64,000 nucleotides of DNA, from assembly GCA_905250115.1 (NCBI GenBank), contig CAJNOI010000029.1, positions 1 to 64,000 of the forward strand. Reading direction: 5' to 3'. Made by a program: the position numbers and the translations under genes. Of the stretch, positions 37,206 through 49,600 are shown piece by piece. The DNA comes from Adineta steineri (taxonomy: Eukaryota > Rotifera > Eurotatoria > Adinetida > Adinetidae). A model generated the notes under the pieces. That model had not been told where the DNA came from, ran no database searches, and worked only from the letters and a program-made list of their open reading frames with translations. Numbering within the stretch: position 1 is the first letter of the stretch; each line of letters opens with the position of its first letter.

Positions 37206-38189
37206 GAATGATTTTTATGAAAATTATATGAATGAAATATATCTTTATAAGGATATGTATTTGAATTAAATTTTAAAGATAATTCGTTTTAATTATCTAC
37301 AAAATCAAGTTTTATTTTATTTATAAGAGTTATTATTTGTTTTACATATATAATACAATACACGATTAAAAAATAAATAAATTTCTTTTTTTTATCAAAA
37401 ACAAAAAAGGTCTATGTTAACATTGATTTTATTTGATCATGAAGTTGTCAATTGAATTTCATCATCTATATAAAACAAAAGTTTTCTTTGAGTAATACAA
37501 TATTTGAAGAAGGTAAATCTTGTTTGATTTTTCATATCTATTTTAGACGTTTAAGAAAACTACTCTATCAATCAATATGTATTATACTTGTCACATGTTC
37601 AGAGAAAGATTGTAACGGTGATCCGTTTGGAATTATTTTCTTCGTTATTACTCAGATTAAGAAAGTTGTTTCTCACAAAGTTTCAAATCTACTAAAAATC
37701 TAAGAATTCTCAAGCCTGTGGTGCATATTAATTATATAGTTTATCTAGTAAAATCAATACATATTGCTGTTCAATTTGATTATTAATGATTAATATACAA
37801 TATCAATCAAGTCTACAGTCAATCGAAATGAAACTTCAAAGCCGAAATTTCGCTTTTCTTTCATATTCAACACTTTTTATATGCATAAAAAAAAATCAAG
37901 GCTTTACTTCTTAACTGATTACTCTCAGAAAACATTCATCTCTCATTGCATAGTTTTATTCAATACCTAAACCAGATACAATCTGAATTCGTTCCTACAA
38001 GCATTCACTACTGCAGTAATCATCAATATATTAAGTCAAAATCTATCAGCAGACTCTATTTTCGATGTATTCATCCGTATGAATGTGCAGTTTACCAGCT
38101 CGTATAATCCTACTAATAATAAGATCTAAAGTTTTACATGTCTATTGCTTAGAAAATATTTTATATCGTAAGATATGATTAGAAAAATG
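37206..38189. other. intergenic, convergent 3' ends, no supported gene
   Basis: AT-rich 1-kb spacer between a plus-strand and a minus-strand gene. The open frame near 37452-37703 has no support from motif or splice structure. Nothing else recognised. Confidence 0.45.
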
Positions 38190-41100
38190 TCATACAATAC
38201 CTTTAGACGTACTATTATTATTATTGACATTTTTTTTCTTATTATTACGTTTATTTCGTTTCTTTTTCTTAGATGTTTTTGTATCGAGTGTAGGCGATAA
38301 TGTTCGATCATGTTCTTGAATATTATCGGTTTGTTTTTTTTTATTTGTTAGTTTTTTAAGTGATGCTAATAAACGAAATTTATCCGGTGTACGTTGTTTT
38401 TCTACACGAAATTGTGTATAATCAAGAAAAGCTAATGCAAAACGACGACTTTTTATTGTAACTATATAATCATCACCATATAATAATGAATGTGGTGCAT
38501 CAATTGTACTTGTATTTGCACTTGCGGCTTCCATTTCAGCTAATGATGACATTAAATTTTTTGCTGCACTACGAATAAATTCCATATCACCGCTGTGCTC
38601 ATTTGATTCATCAAGAAATATATCATCATTATCAAAATCTGATGGTAAATCATGAAAATCATCTTCACTTTCGGTAGTTTCATCATCACCATCATTAGTA
38701 TTTACAATTGATTCAGCATTTTTATCTTCAATGAGAGGTTGAGAATTTGATACTATTATTGTTTGATTTAAAGAAGAAGAAGACGGGCAATGAATTTCTT
38801 CTTCGATTAATGATTTTGATTCTTGATTTACTTCTGTAATTGATTGGAATACGATTTTTATTTACTTTGATGATAATTAATACAAACCTGTTTGTTGATC
38901 ATCTATAGGTAGATTTGATGGATGAGATTCTAATGATGAATCCATTTTTTGCATAGGAAGTATTGTCTCTTGTTGCGTAATCTTATTTATTACAGGAGAA
39001 GAAGAAGATAAAACAGTAGTAGTAGTCAGTTTTTCTGGAAGTTCTATTTGACGTTGTTGTAAATAATTATTCAAATGATTTTGTGAGTAAATATTAATAT
39101 AAATTGGTGTTAATCGAATAGATTTATGAAATGTTTCGTTTATTGATTGTATAAGATCTAAAGTTAAAATTTGAAATTAACTATCAAGTCTTATTGATTT
39201 CATCATTTTAAATCAGTAGTATAGCGAGAAGAGGGCGGGGGCAAAAGGGTAATTGCCCATTTCATTTGGAAATTTGCCTATTGCAATTTTACTTTTTTCG
39301 AAGTTGTTTATTTATTTTTGAATTAATTCGTAACTATATTTTTTTCTTCAGTTTGAAGTACACTCACACTTTCTGCTTGTTCTTTCTGCGAAAAAGTAAA
39401 AAAAAAGAAAAGAATCGCTTCTTGTATATTAAGTGAACAAGAGTTTGATTTTATCGGGCATCTGGTCGCGTAAAAGTAGAGAAAGGTAGACCAAAGACAA
39501 GAGAAAATCTACAGCTTCTGCTTAGATAAACAAAAAATACATCTAACTAGAACTTACAATCTGAGTTTAATGCATGTTCGATTAAAAGAATCTTATTTCA
39601 TTTTTCTACGTTATCAGTACTTTGTTGAGCTGAAAAATTTTCGCCTACCAATAAGAATCTTGCCCATCATTTTCTTCGATGCAAGAGGAGTTTGCCTATT
39701 AGTCTAAAATCCTGACTACGCCACTGTTAGTCTATATATCAAGAGTGAGCTCAGAGACGATAATTTAAATAATATGATTATAGTTTTGTCTAACTGAACA
39801 TTTTATATGACTTTGTATAATCGACTTACCATTATGAGAATAGAAATGTACAAATGAACAATAAGGATAAGTTTTTACATGGAAAATTCTTGTTTTATCA
39901 AATAATTTTCTAATATCATCTTCGAAATATTCTTGATCATATTCGATAAATAATGTCTCTGGATGATACAATTGAATGCAATTAATCATTGATCCATTAC
40001 ATTCTGGATGACTTCGAATATTTGAGACAATCTTAGAAAAATCTTTAAAAAGTAAATGAAATCTATTAGATTAAACTATTTTTTCTAGTTTTCATTTACC
40101 AATATCTTCATTATATTCAACAATAATTATTTGTTTATCATTTTGATAATATTCAAATTTATTCTTTGTATAAGGCATTGATACAATATCAATATATGAT
40201 GTAAGACGATTTGTTATAATTGGAATATTTGAAAAACATACATGACGTGTATCGATTGTTTGTTGAAGAAGACGTGGGGTAAAAGTAAATGATTGAAATG
40301 TGACTGATCCATGAGCAATAACTTGATCAGCAGCTAAGTTTAAGAGAACAAAAAGAATCTTATCAGATGTAATAAATCTCCGCGGTTTTTTTACTATCTG
40401 AATTTTCATAAAAGACTTGTGCAACACCTAAATGTTGATAGATTTGATGAGTTCGTATTGGACCACCATCAGATTTATTATGATTGCTAAAAACTACTTC
40501 AATAAAATGAGTTTGAATATTTTTGTCTGGTTGCCAACATATCTGAACGCCTTTATCAGCTAAAATAAACCAAAACAGTTAAAGTTCACAACATGAAAGT
40601 TATATTTCATAAAGAAGTATACAAATCTGTGGAATTGTTTGTTGTTTTGGAAGAGTTTTTGAAGTATTATGTTGTCGATTATTTTTTTTCCATGATGAAT
40701 TTCCATTAATTTGTGGAGTGGTTGCTAGTCGCCAATTTTTTGTTAAGGATGATGATGGTGTTGGATTATTACTTATAGATGAATTCAACGTAGATTGTTG
40801 TTGTCCTTTTGATGAATTATGATTTATTAAATGTTTCTAAATGAATTAAATTTCAATTTATTCAATAAAACCATCTTTCTATACTTTCGATTGACAATAA
40901 ACACGAAATGCTCTAGTTAATACGTCTAAATCAAGATTCATTAATGGTTCAAGTATATCTTCGTGAAATTCTTTCGTTATATTATGTGGATATGGACAAT
41001 TCATCAGACGACGACAGGAACTTGTATAGAAATGATCATAACATACATGAATATTCGAACATGTACCATTTTTATCTTGACATATAACATGATTTCGACA

Positions 41101-41367
41101 TATCTCAAACTATAAGATAGTATGAAAATGAAAAAATATAATATAAATTCAAATTAATATACAAACTGGCATAAAAAATTCAATTCGATTTTGATCACGA
41201 CTTATTTTAAATATTTCTAAATAATTTTTAATACTAGCCAAAACATATTTTGAATTTGAACATAATCGATGTTCAAGACAATAGTCACATAGAAAAGATA
41301 TTTCAAATAGACATGTTTGTTGTTCGATACATAATCGTAATATAGTATTAACAATATCAATATCCAT
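38190..41367 (-). CDS. ZAP/PARP12-like CCCH zinc-finger protein with RRM-like repeats, no PARP domain seen
   Basis: ATG at 41365-41367 (MDIDIVNTILRLCIEQQ); the stop is at 38190. About nine exons chain in frame. The order is: a winged-helix-like N-terminus (about 70 residues); two adjacent CCCH fingers, C-x5-C-x6-C-x3-H then C-x8-C-x5-C-x3-H (CRNHVIC... and CYDHFYTSSCRRLMNCPYPH); a Ser/Asn/Gln-rich linker; about three RRM-like segments of PARP10/14 style (IEVVFSNHNKSDGGPI with GVAQVFYENSDTADQVI, then two weaker ones); and an acidic Ser-rich region and a polybasic Lys/Arg/Asn tail. The winged helix plus paired CCCH fingers resembles the RNA-binding end of ZC3HAV1 (ZAP) and PARP12, which detect foreign or stressed RNA. 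No ADP-ribosyltransferase domain is seen. Intron 39157-39831 contains a degraded DNA element. A cytoplasmic RNA-binding role is likely; an antiviral role is inference. Confidence 0.7.
39214..39729. mobile_element. degraded inverted-repeat DNA element in an intron
   Basis: The right end, inverted, reads CAGTGGCGTAGTCAGGA, and the left end (CAGTAGTATAGCGAGAA) is a decayed match, so both ends resemble the CAGTGGCG-type termini of the elements at 7874-8036 and 45354-45574. No target duplication remains visible. The element lies wholly within an intron of the CCCH/RRM gene and enlarges it to about 675 nt. Confidence 0.45.
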
Positions 41368-42937
41368 TTTATTATATAATAAAACCAAGGAGAAAAATCA
41401 AAAGTTTATGTTTTACTGTTCCGTATTCTTGTTCAATTTTTTTGTTTCAAACAGAATTGAAAGACCTTTTTTGACCAATACGCATTTGTCATCAAATATT
41501 GTCGCTATTTAACAGTTAAATATTTAGTTATCAGTTATATACAAGAATGAATAAAAAATATAGAATTTTGCTTATGCTTAATTTATTTTCAGCTAATGAT
41601 ATTACGAAATGAAATGTTTAACTTTTCCTCAAAAAGAATTCTTTTTTTCGTGCCAAGAAATGAATAGTATCTTGATAAGAATACAAGGTGATCTCTAGTT
41701 TATTTGATGAAGTCATTAGAGAAGATGTATCATGATAAGATATTGTGTCACGATACAACCGGGCAACAGTTCATATCGAATAACATTAACTAATACTTAG
41801 AAATTTACAAACAATAAGTCAACAAAACGAAGACATTAAATTGTACTTCGATGTTAAAATAGAGAACAACTATCTGCTCAAATCTCTCATATTTAGTAAC
41901 GAAAATGTCGCACACGCTTTACGATCACTTTTTCTCTAGAATAGTTTAGAAGAAATTTCGGTTTCTATTATTTTGAAACAAGACGCTAGTGCAAATTTTA
42001 AAGCGTTCATTCTAATAGAAAGACATTCAAAACATCACAATCGAGACTTAAACTACTGAAGAATAAACAATTTCGATTTAGTCTACCTTTGCCGAAAATG
42101 AAATTCATCGTATCGATCCTATAGGCAACATTTGTGTTTTGGGTAATTAGTCTATGATACCAAATCAATTGATCTCCAAGTGGGAAGACCTCCAAGTCAG
42201 ATGGCTACCAACTAACAGGCTTACTAGTTGAGACGGATGTGGGTGTGAGTATTACATTAACCTTACTATGACACCCACACCCTCAAGATCGATTATATGC
42301 AGTTTGAATGGGCTTTCAGTGAGAAATTCATTCAGTGAATTTCTTTTGACGAAAGTGGGATTTACCTCAATTTTTTAGTGATAATCACCTGCAATTAGAT
42401 GAATAGTCCATATGTGTTCTATCAATAAAATCTACATTTATACAACATTAAATTCCAAAGCCTTACGCTAAATCAATCACATGCATGCGAAAAAAGATCC
42501 CGAATGTTGCGCACGAGATAAAAAGTTCAATAAAAATATTCTTAAGAAGGCATATAATTAACTTCATAAGCTAGTATAAGTTAGATTCAAAAAAACTTTT
42601 TTTAACATCTCTAACATACACTAATCTCAATTCATACCCAGTATTTATATTAAATGTATCTAGGTATATATAATTATAAGTATTCTAGATAAACATATTC
42701 TCTAGCAATATTAGATATCGCTGATCATCAAAAGATTCATGTAGAAATATCAGGTGTACCATTAAACTTAAAATGATGTGAAATAAAAACTGTAAAGAAC
42801 AGTGAATTATAAATAGTTTATCTCGTTCTGATATTACTTATTAATGTAATAAAGAAAAGATTTTTTTTTTTTTTACTTCGTGTTTATTACATATAAAATG
42901 CCAAAAGAAAAGAAAAAGCAAATAAAGATTATCACAA
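41368..42937. other. intergenic spacer with a telomere-like hairpin repeat
   Basis: A 1.6-kb spacer between the 5' end of the CCCH/RRM gene and the 3' end of TTC1, both minus strand. Apart from the repeat at 42232-42290 nothing is recognised. Confidence 0.5.
42232..42290. repeat. telomere-like TGTGGG hairpin repeat, copy 1
   Basis: The left arm GATGTGGGTGTGA and the right arm TGACACCCACACCCTC are near-perfect inverses about 20 nt apart. The right arm, read inverted, is GAGGGTGTGGGTGT, shared with copies near 48880-48905 and 63119-63134. Confidence 0.55.
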
Positions 42938-44084
42938 TTATTTCTGAAAATTAACGTTATATGAACCACTCGATGGATCTTGTTGAAGTTTAAAATTATT
43001 TGTTGATAAACCAAATGGTTTTAATATCATATTTCCCAAGTCTTTTAATTTACCTAAACAAAACAAAAAAATATTCAAGTATTTTTACCTAAAAAGAAAA
43101 CATCATATGTAACATACCTAACATTTCTTCTTTCATTTTTTCATTACGTTCTTTTATTTGATCGGGTAATGTCTTAACATAATCAATAAAGTTATTATTA
43201 GAAGAAGAAAAAACACTACTATCTTACATAGACTTCTTTTCGTGCTTGATTATTATTTGGGTCAAGTTCAAGAATTTTTTGGTAATCTTGTAATGCGTCT
43301 TCTAATTTATCAATTTGTTTATAAGATTCAGCACGACGTGCATATGCTTTCACATAATCTGAATCAAGTTCAATCGATTTTGTACATGATTGAACAGCAG
43401 ATTCATATTTTGCCTAGAAATTATTATAGAGAAAAAAATGAATGACTTCATTTTTTGTTTGATATTTACCATTTTCATTAGACATGCTGCACGATTTGCA
43501 TAGATAACAGCACGAGCACGAGTATGTTTCAGTGGACATAATGATATTGCCTCACTATATTTTTGTAATGCTTGGTCATGTTCACCCTGCCCAAATAAAG
43601 TATTACCTTCATCTTTTGCTAGTTGGGCTTCGCTATGACGTTTCTATAATCAAATAAATTATTTATTAGTGAATATAGTTTAGAAAAATGAATAAATATA
43701 ATTACTTCTTTATCTTCTTCTGTTAAAAGTTTTTCGCGTTCCACAAGTAATTCCTCATCAATAAAATATGGATCTTCTAAAAGTAGAATATTTTATTAGA
43801 GATACAAAAAACAGCAGTCTATATTAACCTGGTGATTTCTTCTTTGGTACTTCATCGGTATGTAATTGTGAATTAAGACGATTATGTAAAAGTTCGGCTT
43901 CAGTGTTAACTTCTGTGGAAGGCGGTTGATTAATATGATGATCAGTATCATGTGCATCGAAAAATTCATTATTATCTATATCGTCTTTTTCATCGTCACT
44001 TGATTCGTTCCATTGATGTTGATTATGTATTGTCTGAATTGATTCCCATTGTTCATCGTCTTTTTTTATATTCGAAGTTGCCAT
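42938..44084 (-). CDS. TTC1: TTC1-like tetratricopeptide repeat co-chaperone
   Basis: ATG at 44082-44084, stop at 42938-42940, with four or five short introns. An acidic, disordered N-terminus ([18 protein letters not shown]) precedes a three-TPR domain: [40 protein letters not shown] and [20 protein letters not shown]. The diagnostic C-terminus follows, [20 protein letters not shown] then [20 protein letters not shown], almost identical in pattern to animal TTC1. TTC1 binds Hsp90/Hsp70 C-termini and has been linked to G-alpha and Ras signalling; it is cytosolic. On this strand the polypyrimidine tract CTTTAG ends exactly at the ATG, so the start codon is the first codon after an acceptor-like site. 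The gene lies 255 nt downstream of TFIIB in the same orientation. Confidence 0.92.
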
Positions 44085-44339
44085 CTAAAGTGATGGAATA
44101 AAGTATATTAATATAGATGTATTTTGCTTATGTTCTTTATTCTTTTGTTAAATGTAAATAACAAAAAGAAACATGAATAGACAAAAGAAAAGTTCTGAAC
44201 GAAAAAAAAAATATATGTATATATATTACTCTGATGTTTTCCTTTTTCTTTATAATTTAAATCATGTAAAATTAATAGTTACACATCGACAACAACAACA
44301 ACAACAACTACAACAAAAAAAACGCGAATAGTCCATTCT

Positions 44340-45923
44340 TTATGATTGTGGTAAACTAGCCGGTGGACATTTAAACAGAAAATCTGCGGGAAATAAATCA
44401 GCAGCTTTTGGTAACATTATTTTGTATATTTGTCGGATTGTACTTTCCATAACACCGGCAGCTGTTTGTATATCTTTAAGAACAAACATATATTGTAGCT
44501 TTTTTTATAAATAATAAATTTCTACCTTTCATTGGTTTTCGTTCACCAGCAGCAGCACAAGCCATATAGATTGATGCACCTGCAATTGAATCCGGTGCAC
44601 GACTTTGTATATCGCAAAGTTCTTTTGCACGTTCAGCAATATAAACAGCTGTTTTTTGAATATGAATTTCTTGACGAAGTTCAAGTTGATTACAAAATCG
44701 AGGCTTTTCAAAAACAAAAGAATAGTCTTATAAAAATATATGTATATAAACATACCACCAAATTTTTAATATCAATGGATTCCGGTCGATTGGAATTAGG
44801 TAAGCTTTGAACAATTTGTTTAAAACATCGACCAATATCTTTTTTTGATGCACTTGTTGATATAGCACAAATTTCTTTGATTGTACGTTGTGCACCTTCT
44901 TGCCGACAAGCTATATAAATACATGTTGCAACAATTGCATCTTGTGAACGACCTCGTACACATTTATTTTCATAGCATTGTTTAAAAAGTGAAAATGCAC
45001 GATTTATAATTCGACTTGATAATGCAATACGTCCAGCCATTTGTCGAATAGCATCATAACCACTTCGTAATGCTTTATCTGCTGATGACATCTGACGAGG
45101 TCCATTATTATATTTTTGTTTACCGAATTCGTCGACTGCTCCTGAACCTGTTCCTAATGACATAACAGTTTCAAGACTATCACCACCGAATAATGGATTT
45201 TCTGCAGCACCAACACGACTCATATCTTTAGAATCTTTATCGTTAGAAAATGTACGCCATTCAGAACCAACATCCACCATTCTAAAGAAAATTTTCAAAT
45301 ATTCAATATATGTTGTAATAGACATTAGTATTGATAGTTCGAAGTTTTCTAATTAGTGGCGTAACTAGGATATGGCGGGTGGTTGGACGGCGTCCGCAGG
45401 ATTTTTCCAAAGGATATTTTGAGAGTGTGGGTGTGGGTATTATTTTCTTCAGAGACCACATCTACACCCACACCTACCTTCAGTAGCCGTATATAAATCA
45501 AAAAAGTCAATTTTTAAAAAAATAAGCGGTGGTTGGGCGGCGCCCAGTCATGCCCGCCCTTGGTTACGCCACTATTTCTTCTACCTGACAAATAATCTCA
45601 CAATGGAAAAAGAGATACTCTATCAATTGAATTAGATATTTCAATCAATGTAACATATATGATGTATTCTCCACGCACTTTTTCGGACTTCCTTTATAGA
45701 TGATTTTCTGCTCTATGATTATCTATGAATTCTTGAGGAATATATCTTACCGATCTCCAACGACCAGACCACATTCTGGACAAACCATATCGCCAGCACG
45801 ATAATCTTCAACTAAAGCTGCGTCGGGATGAAATCGGCATGCTAATTGTTTAACGTATCTAATAAAAAAAACAAGAATTCGAAAAAACTAATAAAAAAGA
45901 AGAATTAATCTTTACCGTGACAT
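44340..45923 (-). CDS. GTF2B: general transcription factor TFIIB
   Basis: The first exon is only eight coding nucleotides (ATGTCACG at 45916-45923), spliced to the zinc-ribbon exon: [20 protein letters not shown], then [10 protein letters not shown]. The B-finger/linker [15 protein letters not shown] follows, then two cyclin folds ([55 protein letters not shown]), ending [19 protein letters not shown]. The order and length match animal TFIIB, which bridges TBP-DNA and RNA polymerase II during pre-initiation complex assembly in the nucleus. The zinc ribbon is Cx2H...Cx2C-like as in other TFIIBs (C..H, C..C). The intron after the zinc ribbon (45282-45750, 469 nt) carries a 221-bp MITE. TTC1 follows 255 nt downstream on the same strand. 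Confidence 0.96.
45354..45574. mobile_element. MITE (221 bp) in the TFIIB intron, with internal telomere-like hairpin
   Basis: Terminal inverted repeats TAGTGGCGTAACTAGG (left) and TTGGTTACGCCACTA (right) match over about 15 positions. Flanking 8-mers TTTCTAAT and TTTCTTCT agree at 6 of 8 positions, a possible decayed 8-bp target duplication. Inside lies an inverted pair, AGTGTGGGTGTGGGTA (45424-45439) and CTACACCCACACCTAC (45461-45476), as well as GC-rich segments GGCGTCCGC and GGGCGGCGCCC. No coding capacity. hAT-like by end sequence and duplication length; the exact superfamily is inference. Confidence 0.65.
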
Positions 45924-46464
45924 GTTTGACTATTACTACTTGTTAATGTGTGAGATCAAATATGTATGTATATATATATCTATCTAGAATAAAAAAGAAA
46001 CAATTAAACAACAAAAAAAAAGAAAGAAGATATTCCATCATGTCAATCTTTATATTTTCTTCTGATTATCATCATCCAAAAGAGTTATTCATAGTTTTTT
46101 TTCTTGCAAAATGTACAAAAAAACAAACAAAAAAAAACAAAATACTGACTTTTTTCTCTTCTAACAATTCGAAACAATTTTTGAAATGATCAGAGATCAA
46201 GAATGACAAAGACGGATAATATGTATATGTATATGTATATATGTATATAGTTTTTAGTGAGAATAGAATAAGCACAAAAGAACAGAATAATCAACAAAAA
46301 AAAAGATAATGAAATAAGGAATGAATAAAATCAAACAAACATACATATTTCATAAATAGACATACCTTATCCGGCTAGTCTACACACGAGAGAGAGAGAG
46401 AGAGAAAAAAAACAAATAAGACTTATCACACAATATATGTGCAGTTAGAATATGTGTCTTCAAA
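45924..46464. other. spacer between PNUTS 3' end and TFIIB 5' end
   Basis: AT-rich, with a GA run near 46388-46405 and TATG repeats near 46220-46245. No coding signal. It should contain the PNUTS 3' UTR and the TFIIB promoter or an operon-type spacer. Confidence 0.4.
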
Positions 46465-46587
46465 TTATATATCACAGGATCGACCACCAGGATGTTTTTT
46501 CCTTTTTTTATTTTCCTTTGAATAAGGTGCTAATCCAAATTTTCTAATCTTGCTGTTTTTCCTTTCTAAGAGAAAATATTTCGATTA

Positions 46588-46622
<35 letters not shown>

Positions 46623-49600
46623 GTTATTATTATTTCGGTTTTGATAATAATCTCGACGATTATTATTTGGTGGACCTCGTCGAAAATGATGTTCTCTACT
46701 GTTCTCACGAGATGATGAGATTTGATGTTCATTATTATTATGATTATGATTATGATTATTAGTTAGATTTGGTCGTGCTTGTTGACCAATAGCAGAAACA
46801 AAACGAACAGATGGTGTCTTAGAATTTACTGATGATTGTGGAACCGAATTAACTATTGGATTAGTTAGATTAGGTGGTGGTGGTGGTGGTGTTGTAAACG
46901 TAGCCGGTGGTGGTGTTTGATAAAGTGAAGGATCTAAATAATGACAAAATACAAAAAACATATATTTATAGATTAGTTTACTTACTGGCAGTTGGTGGTG
47001 GTGGTATACCAAGTGTAAGAGCATTAGCTATTAGTTGACTTAATGGGCCATGAAATGTTGGAGGTGGAGGTAAATTGAAATTCATTGAAAGATTTGGCAA
47101 AAGATTAGCTATAGAATTTGGCGGTGGAACTAAAATAATATAAAATTAAGAGATGATTCGTTATAACAGTCTTCGAAAAAAGTGAGTATCTATTTAGTAA
47201 AAATATCTTATATGATTTTATTAAGATTCGATGAACTCATATCAAATTAAGACCGAGAAATTTATTCGAGAGTTATAATTGAGCGAAATTTAAGTGCTCG
47301 TGTTTTTTTTTTGTACTTACCATTCGCTGTTTCATTTCCAGTCGTTCGTGCAACATTAAGTAAAGCCGATAAAAAGTTGGGTGGAGCAGCAAGCGTAGGT
47401 GTTGTTGTCACAGTTGGATTTGTTAATGTTGATGTTGCTGTTGTTATAGTCGTGGACGGATTAATCAATGTATTTGTTGCTGTTGTTGAAATATTTGCAG
47501 CAGCTGTGTTTTTAGCTTGTGCAAGAATTTGAGCAACTTCAGGTGAAACATCTCCAAATGCAAATGATGAAAGACTCGGGTTAACTGCAGTGCCTATTGG
47601 TATTGAATTATTTATTGAAACTAAAGGTATAGTTGCTGTTGGCGTTGTAGTATTATTGTTATTTACTGATGTTACTTTGCTCGATACAGATGATGAAGTA
47701 TCCTACATACATATATATATATATTTATAAGAATTTATTTTTTTTAAAAAAACAAACAAAATCAATATCGTTTTATATAATATTCGCGATATTTTATTTT
47801 TATTATTTATTTTTATTCTTACATCTTCTAATGGAATCACTTTTGGTTCAATTCGTTCAATATTGCTACTTCCAATAGGATCCCCATCTGGTTCACCTGG
47901 ACTATCAGGTAAAAATGATCGTATAAAAAGTGCCTGTAAAACAGTTTTTTCACGTTCTTCTTGTACAAGTCGTTCTTGAGAAACAACTTGTGGAATTTGT
48001 ATTGAATCTGGCAATAAAGTTTTTATTAAAGCTGGTAATGGTGTTAAAATTTGTTTATCATCATTATCATTTGAATTCATATCGTGTACGCCTCGTCGTT
48101 TACGTAAATCACGTTCCATAACTTTTTCAAGTTGTGCTATAGATATATTAGCTGCACATGTACGCGAAAATACATGCATTTCAGATAGTTCGGAATCATC
48201 TACTTCAAAAAAAGATGTCTGTACAAGTGCTTGACTTTTTTCATCAGCCCAAATCACTTTTTTTTTTACTACTTTTTTTACTCCTGGTTCACTTAAATTA
48301 CTCTTTATAACTGTATCTAAAAGAAAACAAAAAAAAATGACCATTAGAACAAAATTTGAATAAGGATTAATTGAAAATTCATACCTTTATTTATTTCATC
48401 AGGTTTTGGACTAACTATAGATTGACTATCAGATGCATTTAATGGTTCATCGTCGATGCACATCGGTGGTGAAGCCTATAAAAAGTAAATCAAAATTACA
48501 TATTATACTGGTCTTTATTCTAATTGTATTAGAAAGGTAGATTTGACTATTTCATTATATATTGAAAAATTGATGAAGAGATAGTGTTTGCCATATTATG
48601 GATGTGGGCGCGGGCAATGGTTTATCCAGCGGGGGGGGGGGGGGGGGGGGGGGTTTTTTCCCCCCCCAGGGGGGCCCCCTGCCCCCCCCCCCCCCGGAAT
48701 TCAGTAAAATTACTCTTTTTGCGCCTGAAACTCTACGTTTGCGTCCCCCTCCCCACCAGAAGAGAGATTTTTGCCCTCCCGGCAATCAATTTCACACCCT
48801 CGGACGAAAAAAGCTGGCTAAAGCACTGGACGCGGGTACTAACGTTTTTAATCTCACTCACACTGTCACCCACGCTCTCGCGCACACCCACCCACACCCT
48901 CAAGATCTAGTAGAGTTCGACTTACCTTTGAATTTCCCATATGATTTATTCGCATATCCGTGTCCGCTAATGAATCTTGCTGTAATTCATTTGATTTCAA
49001 TCTTTTACGTTCTTTATATTGACTTAAGGAAAATTTTCGTTTTCCTTGTTGAGAATTAAGTTCATCACTTGTTTGTCGATTTAATGTTACACCACTTTTT
49101 ATTGTTTGAGTCGCTGTTGGTGTTGGTGGTGGTGAACTATCATTCATTTCTGATGGTGGTGATGGTACACTAACATTTGGCCTAAAATAAAAAAATAGAA
49201 AATTTAAACATGGGATACACACACATATTGTCAAAAAGAAGATATAGATAAAAATCGATCGACAAAGTCCGTTTCTGTATTCACAATAGAGCATAGAAGT
49301 AGTTTGATAGTTTTATTTTCATACATATTTATTTCGTCATATTATACATAAATTACATTAGAAAAACGATTTATCTAATAAAAACCTACCGTATCTTTTT
49401 GTGTTTCTCTTATCGAAAAAAAAAGATTTAACCATATCACCATATAATTACTTCCTAAAAGTTAAAACTTATCTGTACATCATTAGAAGAAAAAAAATAA
49501 ATGAATATAAAATATTTACAGATTGTCATACAATATAAAAAATAATCAAAAATCGATAAAAAATATAACAAAAAATTAGAAAAAAAAACAAAACAACAAG

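Noticed and set aside
37452..37703. open frame of 83 codons in a convergent spacer
   Set aside because: Random-looking Ile/Phe/Lys-rich translation with no conserved feature.
48555..49059. Gly/Pro-rich open frames over the poly-G/poly-C block
   Set aside because: Produced by homopolymers in an intron; no coding value.
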